The notes below the pieces were generated by a model, which made no database searches, was not told where the DNA came from, and worked only from the letters and a program-made list of their open reading frames with translations. From Monoraphidium neglectum (taxonomy: Eukaryota; Chlorophyta; Chlorophyceae; Sphaeropleales; Selenastraceae), in assembly GCF_000611645.1 (NCBI RefSeq), contig NW_014013563.1, forward strand, positions 1 to 11,053: 11,053 nucleotides of DNA, given 5' to 3'. Both the position numbers and the translations under genes were made by a program. This document shows, one piece after another, positions 1-9,200 of this stretch (within the stretch, counting starts at the first letter, position 1; each line of letters opens with the position of its first letter).

Positions 1-230
1 CCTCCCCCGCCCTGGTTGGGAGCGTGCATGCGCCAGCTGCCCCACCCCCCTGCCGCCCTGCTGCTCGACTGCCTACCCTAGAACAACCGCAACCCTCCTT
101 CCAACAATGGATGCTGAGAGCCTTGCACACGGCTGCCAGCCCCCTCCCGCAGCCGCTGACCATCCCCTATGCATCAGCCGGTCATCCCCAGACAGTCAAA
201 GCGATACCGGCACCCCGCGACCCCGCTCAC
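1..230 (-). other. Intron 19, partial, runs off the left edge
   Basis: Starts at the GTGAGC donor (225-230). No acceptor here leads into the expected continuation of the ATPase domain (in plants P-L-R-x-Y-G-x-x-F). I see no gene or RNA in it. Confidence 0.7.
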
Positions 231-3200
231 GCAGGAACGCAAACACCGGCTGCTGCTGCGGGACGCCTCCGCTCAGCACGAACGCCAGCGCGACCGTCGT
301 CTCCCCGACTTCCAGCCCGAGCCGCCGCACCGCGCCGGGCGCGAAAGTGTCGGACACCACCAGCCAGCGGCTCGCGTCGCGCGCGTCGGGGCCGCTGCGG
401 AGCTCAATAAGTCCTGGGCCCGCCAGCTCGCGCCGCACCATGAGCTGGCTTATGCCGCCTGGCGCGCCGGCGCTTGCATCCGCTGCCACTGATTGCGGCG
501 ACCCTCCTGCATGGCCCGCCGTGCCGCCCGCCCCGGCCGCGCCGCCGGGCGGCTGGAGGGAGGCGGAGGCGTCCGTGATTGCGATGCAGCGCACGCGGCG
601 CAGGAAGAGCAGCAGCGTGGGCCGCATGTCCTCGAGGCGGCGCCGCAGCGCCGCGGGGCCGCCCTGCAGGTCGGGCCGCAGGGGCAGGACGACAGTCGTG
701 GCGCCGGCGCCGGGCGCGGCGGAGAGCCCCAGCTTGGAGAGCGTGAGCAGGCCTGCGGGTGGGTGTGTGGGTCAGAGTGAGCGCCTAGGAGGGTCTGAAA
801 GGTAGAGGACCTGCAGGGTGCAGGCACCAGTCTATTTGGGCACGATATAGGGAGAAAACTGTGGTGAGAACGGGCACACAAGCTCCCCTGAGCTTGGTCA
901 AAACGGTCAACCCCTTGGTCAACAGACCCGTGCGACTGGCGCGACTCCTGAACCCATTTGGCCCCTGCTCAATGTCTACCAGGGCAGCCGATCCCCTCGG
1001 CGCACCCACCTGCCACCTCGTTGCTTGGAGGCTCATTGGCAATGTCGGTCGGCAGCACATAACCAAGGTCAGGGTCACTTCGGGGGGGGGGGTAGGGGTA
1101 GGGGTGAGGGGATGAGGGATGCAGAGAGTCAGAGAGGCAGAGAGGCAGAGAGGCAGAGAGGCAGAGAGGCAGAGAGGCAGAGAAGCAGAGAGGCAGGCTG
1201 AGGTTCAGGATATTAGGGTGTGAAAGGAGCTGGCAACGGTCAAGTATGCAGGACAGGATGGTGGGGAGGGGTCCAAGGGAGGCGTTCAAGAAAGCAGCGC
1301 GGGAGGGGTTGTGGACGGCGTTTGCAGGGAGGGGGTCGGCTGCAGTGTGGAGTGTGAGCAGCATTAGGATATGCGGGTGGTGAAAATTTTGTAGCGAGGA
1401 GGGCTGAGGGTGTGAAAGACGGCAAATGGAGGGCTTGACTGCAGAGGCAAATTAAGGCGCAATACGATAGGAATTGGCCGACAAGGAGGCAAACCAAGGC
1501 AGCACACAGCCACAATGTTGTTGGCGGCGGCAAGCGGCAATGCACGTGCGTGCTTGCGTGAGCGGCCGCAGGCCGTCCCGCCGCTTGCGCTTGGCCGGGG
1601 CCCCGCCTCTCACCGCTCCAGGTCGAAGCGCACATGGTAGCCGGCACTGTGGACCTGCGCGGGCGCAAGGAGCCGCAGAGGGCCGAGTCAATACAACGCG
1701 CCTGGAACCCATCCTTGTTGCCCAAGCCAGGCAACGATTGAAGTCCTTCCTCCATAAAGTCTGGTGTTTGGAGCACAGCATGTGTTTGGCGTCCTTCAAA
1801 TGAGATGAGGGCCAGGGTGAGCCAGAGGGCTGCCTCCCGCAACGGCAAGCGCCCGGCCCGCCAACCTCGGGGCGCGCCGAGATGCTGAACACGCTCTTGA
1901 AGCCGATCCCCTTGGCGCCTGGGGAGGCGGCAAATTAGGAGGACCGTGAGAGTCAACAGTGCCCAGCAGGGGTACACACGCAGACTCACGCTGCTGAATT
2001 TGAACAGGCATAAGCACAGGTGCGGGCAAAATCACCGCTGTCATGAGGCGGCCTGTGCAAATGCAAGTGGGCAAGGCGGCACAGCTGGAGTGGGGCATTG
2101 CGAGCGAATGAGCGTGCCATGCGCGCGGTGCTCGCGACGCGCCGGGCGCACCTGTGTAGCCCGTGACCCCGGCTTTGGTGGAGCGCCCCGCGTCGCACAG
2201 GGCGGCCATGTCTGTTGCAGAGTAGCCGACCTGCATGTGGTGCCGGGGGGGAAGCGTGCAGTTTGTAGGGACTAGGAGCCAGCTAGGCTAACGGGAACGA
2301 TGCAATAGGAGGGCACTCAGTGGGCGGCATGCCTGTCTGCCGAAGCGGCAAGGATAAACAAGGAGCCGTTCGGAACAGAGGGCGTCCATGCAATGATGTC
2401 ATGCAGTGTTGGGAAGTAGTAGGGAAGACGATCAGGCAACATCCCCTCCCTCTCAACACCGGCCTAACCGTTTCCCCCTGGGCCCCCCGGTGCACCTCGT
2501 TGCATGTGAGGACAATGGTGGTGGGCCCGAGCAGCAGCTCCATGGCCGGCATCACGCCCTCAGGGTAGCTGCCAGGAAGGTGCGAGCGTGCGGATGTAAT
2601 TTGGGGTGGCAAAGCGCCAGTCAGTGGCATTGACTTCGTGGTTGCAACGCTAGGCGACTCAAAGCAAACGCCGACAAGTGGCAATCAAATTTGGAGCGAC
2701 GGGCAGCACAGGTGCAGCTGCCAGGCAGGAGGCGGTCGGCAGGGAGAGGAGCAACAAAACAACAGCTGCACCGCAGCTAGCTAGGGCAGGAGAGCATCCC
2801 TATATCATAACGCATGTTGATGCGACCTACTTGCAGTCGTCTGAGTTCTGCGTGAGCTCAAGCACGAAGTGGGTCTGCTTAGAGTAGAGGTCCTGGGACA
2901 GGCGCTTGAGGGTGCGCCCGATCATCTGCCGCTGGTTCTCCGCCACCTGGCCGGCCTGCGGCGCGGCGCGCGGTTCGGGGGCATGTCAGACGCACGGGAC
3001 TCACATATGGTGCGAGGTGTGGGATTGCGAGCCCCTTGGCTTGCCACAGGCGTGCTGGAGGAGTGCCGCAACGTGGCCGGTCAGAAGACACGTGAGCCCC
3101 GCCCAGCGGCCGCAATTCTGCGAGGCGTCACAGAGTGTGGTGCTGGCGTCAACCGCGCAGAGTTCGCTCCTGCTAGGCTCACGACCTGACCGGCCGCCGT

Positions 3201-6200
3201 CCCTCGCCCGCGCACCTCCCCCCGCATCTCAACGCCGATGCCATACAGCTCCCGCCTGATGCGCGCGACATGCTCGCGGCACGCCGCCTCGCGGCCGCCC
3301 GCCGCCACCACGACGGCGCCAGACGCCGCACCGCCGTCGGCTGCGCCGTTGCTGGCTTGCGGCGAGCCGCGCGCCACGGGAGTCGGGGTGCTGCTTTCGG
3401 GCACGGCCGCGCCCATGGTGGCGTGTGCTGTCGCGCTGTCAAGCACGCCGGCGTCAGGGCCGACGGATGGCCCCACCTCCGCTCCAGGTCCCGGTTCAAG
3501 CTTACGCCCTTGCTGCTGCTCCTGGCCCTCCGTGCCGCCCTCCCCGCCGTCCGCCGCGCTGCCACCACCACCACCACCACGCACGCTGCGCAGCAGCAGC
3601 GCCAGCGGATCCCTGCCAGCAGCGCCGACGCCGCTGGCTCCTGCACTGTCGCCGTCCTCCCGCGCGCCGCTGCGGCCATTGCCACTGGCGGCCGCAGCGC
3701 CCGCGAAGCTCCCGGCGGCCGCGCCACCCTGCTGCGATGCCGCCTCCATGCAAGACGCACGGCCAGCGCCGCCGCCGTCGCGCGCCGCGGCCGCCTCCGC
3801 CGCCGCGCAGCACGCGGCAAAGTCGTCCTGCCACTCCTCAACACCCAATGCAAACCCGAGCGCGTGCAGCAGCGGGCGCGCCGCGGGCAGGCCGACGTGA
3901 GTGCCGCCGCCGGCCCCGGCGGCTGCCGCTGCCTCCAGCAGCGCCCTGTGGCCCTCGGAGGCCCCGCCCAGCACCGAATCAAGCGGTTCCACCAGCGCCC
4001 TGCCGCCGAGCGCCGCCGCCAGCGGCGCCGGCAGCAGCCGCAGGCACGCGAGCACCGTTTCCGCCGCCGCGCGGCGCGCCGCGTGGCCGATGAGCACCCC
4101 CTGCTGGCCCGGTGCACCGCGCGCGCCGCCGCCGCCGGCCGAGCCACCGACTCCCAAGCTCTCGGCTGAGGCCTGGTCATGTGCGGCGGCGGCGGCGGCG
4201 CTGCCGCCGCCGTCATCTTGGCTCGCGTCGGCGCCGAGCGCCAGCAGCGCGGCGCGCATATGCGCGGCGATGAGCGCGAGGGGCGCCCTCGCCACGCCCC
4301 CTGCCTGGGCGACGAGCGCCAGCAGCTGGGATGTGGCGCCCCTCGCGTCGCCCTGCGGGTCGGTCACATCGCATATGGAGCTCGTCAAGTCTCTCAGGGC
4401 ATCAAGTATCTGAGGCCACCTCATAGGACAGCAAGCCTTCGGGGTTGGAAGCAGCAGGCTGTGGCGACGCGTGTGCAGCCGCCGGGTGCTGCTGCCCTGC
4501 ACCCTGCTGGCCTGCGGCAGCTTGTCAAGCGCCAGGCACCCGCCTACCGGCAAGGACCTTTTTGGGCCCAACACCTACGCTCGCCCTATCACTGGCCCAC
4601 CCAGGCCAAACCCCAGCCCCCATTCCCACCTCCCAGGCCCCACCGCCGCCTGACCTTGATGAGCGACGAGACCAGCAGCTGCTCGTTGGCTTCCGCGGGC
4701 ACCTTGATCAAGCAGCCGCCCGGCAGCTGCAGTGCTGCGATGCCGAGCCCAGGGCCATGCTCCGACAAAAAGTCGGGCAACGGCCCGCAGGCCGCGCCGA
4801 ACAGGGCGCCCCAGCCGGTGGCAGCGGAAAGGTCAGCGAGAGCCGGCGCGGCGCGCAGCGCCGCCGCGGCCGCCGCGGCCATCGAGGGCGCCAGGATGTC
4901 AGCCGCGGCCGCGCGGGCGGCGGCGGGCGCCCAGAGCGGCCCGACGGACGCGGCCGAGCTGGCGCGGGCGTCGGCGGCGAGCGCGGCGGCACTGATGAGG
5001 GGGCCGGCGGCCGGGCCGCCGCCCGCGGCGGCGACCGATGCGGGGGATGCGGCCTGCGCCGCGGCGGTCGAGAGCAGCCGGCGCGCCGGCCCGAAGCCGA
5101 GTGCCTCGACGCAGGGGACGCTGTAGTGGCAGCACAGCGCGTCGCACACAGCCCCAAGCGACGCCGCATCCGCCCGGCTCGCCGCGGCAGCCGCAACTGC
5201 AGCGGTGCCGCCCGCCGCCTCGGCCGGCGCCGCCGCGTCCAGCGCCTGCAGCGCGACCCTCGCAACGCTCGCCCACTCAGCGCCTGCGCCGGTCGCACCG
5301 CCGCCACCGCCGCCACCGGGGCCGCCCCTGCTGGCACCCTGGCGGCCTGTGAGGGCCGCAGACAACGCGTCGTCACCCGCGAGCAGCTGCAGTAGAGAGG
5401 CCCCGGGCGGCGCGAGGCCGAGGGCGGCAAACGTCGGGGCGCGCCAGTGCTGCAAGATGGCGTCCTCCAGCGCGGCGAGCGCGTCGATGCCGCAGCCCTG
5501 CAGGGGGGGGGGGTGCACGATGGGATCAGGCAGCAGCAGTGAACGATCGATCAGAGGTTGCAGGTTGCATGCTGACCCGTTGATGGGTAGTGGTGACTAC
5601 ACCCCAGTACTAGAGGGACGCAAACCTTTGCTGACAGAATAACAACCTGTGACCCCCAAAGCACCCTCCATCTGCAACCTCATGGACTGTCTGCTGCCAG
5701 GGGCTTTATGTGAGTGCGTGGTCCGCCTGTAAACCAAGCAGGCCCTGCCTCCCCACCCACCGCATGCGCCTCCAGCATCATCGACCGCACGTCTTCCAGC
5801 GCCGCCCGCGGCCCCGCGGCCCCGCCCCACTCGCCGCCACCGGGCGCCGCGGCGGCCCCAGCACCGCCCTCCGGCCGCGGGCGGGGGCCGTGGGCGTCGT
5901 CGGCGGCCGCTTTGTACGCGCGCAGCAGCACCTGGGGCAGGGCATCCTCCCGCCAGTACCTCACCACCGCCTCCAGCCGCGGTGCAGGAAGGGCGCGCTC
6001 TGAGCATGCAGGCGCGCAAAAAAAACACCGCCGGGCCAGGGGGTAGGAGGAAGTTGCAGTGGTCGGAACGGCTTTCGCAGGTTGCTCCGATGCGCAGTCA
6101 GGGCTGAGAAGAGCAAGGCGTTGGCTGCGACACCCCAATCCACTCAGCCGTCCCCCAGCCGCGCCCGCACGCCCCTCAGCCGTGTGCGCCGCGTCGGGCT

Positions 6201-9200
6201 GCTCACGTGCCAAGCGCCGCACCAGCACCTCAGCTGCCCCCTTGAACAAGTCCAAGGCAGGGTTGCGGGACTGCGGCGGGCCGATCGCGCGGAGGGTAGG
6301 CACGCCACGCCACAACGCGCGGGCGTGGTAGGCGGCAGCGTGCAGGGGGACGAGGTGCCCGGGGGCCCAGCACAAAGTTCCAGGGGTGACCGCCACGCTG
6401 AATAGACCCTCCTCAATGGCTAACACGAGGCACACATTTGGGTCACATGCTCACACATGTGCACACAAACACCCACTCGAGCATGCAATAAGGGGGCCGT
6501 CTTGCAGCACGCAAGCACCGCGACCGTGACGGCGGCCGCGTGCCAGGCGCACCTGCGCTGACTGTAGGGTTTCCATCATCGGGCGCCACTCCTGGCTCAA
6601 AATCTCCAACAGATCCTCCCATGCGACACCGCCCTCCTCGCTGCCATCGTCGCTGCCATCCTCATCATCACTGCTGCTGCCGCTGCTGCTCGCGCTGCTT
6701 CTCTCGTCGCCGCTCGATCCGCTGCCCTCACTGCTGCTGCTGCCGCTACCGCTGCTGCTGTTGCTGCTACTGCCGCCGCTGCTGCTACTACTGCTGCCGC
6801 TCCCCTTGCCGGCCCCGAACCTCTCCTGCCGGCCCCCGCTGGCGCCAGCCCGCCCCGCAGGCCCCTCTCCATTGTCGGCCGCAACCGCCGCGGCGTGTGG
6901 GCGTGGCGTCAGGCCGAGGTCGGCGCGTGACAGCTGGCGGAGCCCAAGTGGCTCCAGGGCGTCGGCCAGGGCGCGGGTCGCGGATCCCTATGGGTGTGTC
7001 GGTGTTGCGGTGCAGCGGGCGCGGGCGGTGGTGAAGACGGCAGGCAGCGGGAGGGGCGAGTCGAGCCCGCTCCTCCAGGGGGCAGGCAGGCGTGAGCGTG
7101 AGGGCCCAAGGTCTGAGGTGCGTGTCAATGCCTGGGTTTCTAGGACAAGTGAGCGGCTCGCCATTCCGCAGACGGCTGCGTTGTGATGGATCATCCTCAA
7201 AATCTATCAAACAGAGGTGACCGGGCAAAATCGGCAGCCGGAGCTTCGACTGGGTGGCGCGGAGCGCCGGCGGTGTGCGGTTGAACGTCGATTCAGGCGC
7301 CCACCTGCCTCAGCCAAGCGGCCGCGTGTGTGTCTATAAGCTCCCGCATGCGAGCCTTTGCCGCGTCCCGCTCCCTCTGAACGTCTCGCTCCACAGTCCG
7401 CAGCATCTCGGCGCGCGCGGACTTGAGCGCCCGCGTCAGGTCCTCCGCGCGGATGCGGTCTGCGTCCAACGCGCGCTGCTCCGCTTCCCGCAGCTGGTTC
7501 GCCACGCGGCGCGACTTGGCGTGGGCGCGCGCAGTGCAGGGGAGGGCCAGGCAGGCGGTGGGGGAGCGGGAAGCAGCGGGCGGGCGGGACGGGTGTGGCA
7601 AGGGCTGGACGCGGTAGCGGTGCGCCTCGCCACCCCCGGGGTTTGCAGGGGAGACATGCTGTGGCGTACCAGACGGTGCGCGACGGCGGTGAGCAGGGGC
7701 TGCTCTCATGAGGGTGTGTGTGGCTTTCAAAGCGGCCGCCTGACTGTTGCGCAGCAGACGCACGAGACCACCGGCGGCGTGATGGCTGCGGGACAGCCAG
7801 CGAGTCTACGACGACCGGCCGGCGGCGGCGCTGGCTGCTTACCTGCCCAATGATGGCCCCGAGGCTCTTGACGAACAGCCCCAGGCCCGTGACGCGCACG
7901 CACAGGGCAAGGGGGTCGACGCCGCGCTTGGACGCCAGAGACGCAATGATGTCACGCGCCTGCGGGGCAAAGGGTTTAAGGGCGTGGCGAAGGCGGACGG
8001 GCGGTTGAGGTCAGGGATGACAGAATTGGGGTTGCATCAAGAGCCAGAAGTGTCATCATGCATGTCGGCGACAAAACAAGCACCCAGGGTCCAAGCACTC
8101 CCCCTCGCGTTTCGTCTAAGCGGACGCAGGGGCCCAAACGGTGCGGGCCAACGTGGCGCGAATGGCATCAGACGCAGTCGCGTGGGACGTCTGACAGGCA
8201 CCCAGCGTAGGCCGCCCACCTCGACGCGCTTGGCGTTGGGGCCGTACGCGGGCCGCGTGTTGCGCAGCAGCTCCGCCATCTCAGTCACTACTTCCCCTGC
8301 GGTCACCTGCCGCCCGCGTGAAGTTTGCAGGTGTCAAAACCCAGCACACCCACCCCATGAGCGACAACCTCTCCGCAAGCACCGACGTCAACGCCAACCC
8401 CACCCATCCAGCAACCCCCACTGCCCCGCCTCGGGCTGCCCGCCCGCCCCCACCCTGCGGGCCCCACCTTGGGCACGGCGTCGAGCACCGGCGGCGGCGC
8501 GAAATTCGATATGACCAGCGGCTGCTTGAGCAGCGGGCCGAGCTCCAGGGAGGCAAACGAAGGCACCTGGCAGGGAGCAGGGGGTCGAAAACGCGTCGCA
8601 GCCGGACGAGGGGGAGAGCGGGCAGTGAAAGAGGAGACGCAGGGCAGGGTGCACACAAGGGTTGAGGCGCGCGGCAAGCGGAAGAGGGGCTCAAAGGAGG
8701 GAACGCGGCGGGATGTGGGACCTGGCGCGAGGCAGGGGGCTTGGCGGGGGCGTCGGGCGGTCCTCACCCTCTCTTGCTCGCATATGTATGCCTCAAGGTC
8801 ATGCAGGGTGGCGACAGGGCTGACGGCCAGGAAGACTGGCGAAATTAAAGAGGCAGAAAGGCGCGCGTGTGGGGTGGGCGCGTAGCGAACGCGAGACGCG
8901 GGTTTGGGGTGGCGGTGTGCCGAGGTGGGGGCGGAGCGTCGGGGGTGAGGGGGAGGTGAGGGTGCTGATGTGGACGGCGCGGGAACCACGGGGACGGGGC
9001 GCAGTGCCCAGGGGGAGTGACACAAAACAGGAACAACCCAAGTGGTGCGGCTATCTTTTGCTGTCCCAGACCTCGGCACACTGCAAGACCCTCTGCCATT
9101 GGGTGGTGGACCTTGCGCACGTGATCTCAAGCCGATGCGTCCTGTCACGCCTTGTTCTGATTTCGAGGCGTGACAGGAGGCACGCCCGCTCCTCCCAGGC

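Larger units (their letters stand above)
1078..1613 (-). other. Intron 17 (536 nt), the longest intron
   Basis: Flanked by donor CG|GTGAGA and acceptor CCGAAG|T. It is about twice the usual intron length here. It contains the 8-bp tandem repeat at 1121-1192 and a G-rich plus-strand tract (C-rich on the transcript) next to the acceptor. No coding segment fits the protein. Confidence 0.8.

Noticed and set aside
24..805. Plus-strand open frames at the left end
   Set aside because: They lie opposite exon 19, whose minus-strand translation matches the ATPase domain.
1081..1112. ggggta units as telomere repeats
   Set aside because: Only two units, in the acceptor tract of an intron; green algal telomere repeats are TTTAGGG or TTTTAGGG types.
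3238..4413. Long plus-strand open frames (170-299 codons) opposite exon 12
   Set aside because: They are shadows of the GC-rich coding exon: Arg/Ala/Pro-rich, mutually overlapping, with no motif, while the minus strand carries the family signatures.
4179..5642. Plus-strand open frames of about 315 codons opposite exon 11
   Set aside because: Same composition effect. They cross the intron 11 and exon borders without any conserved pattern.
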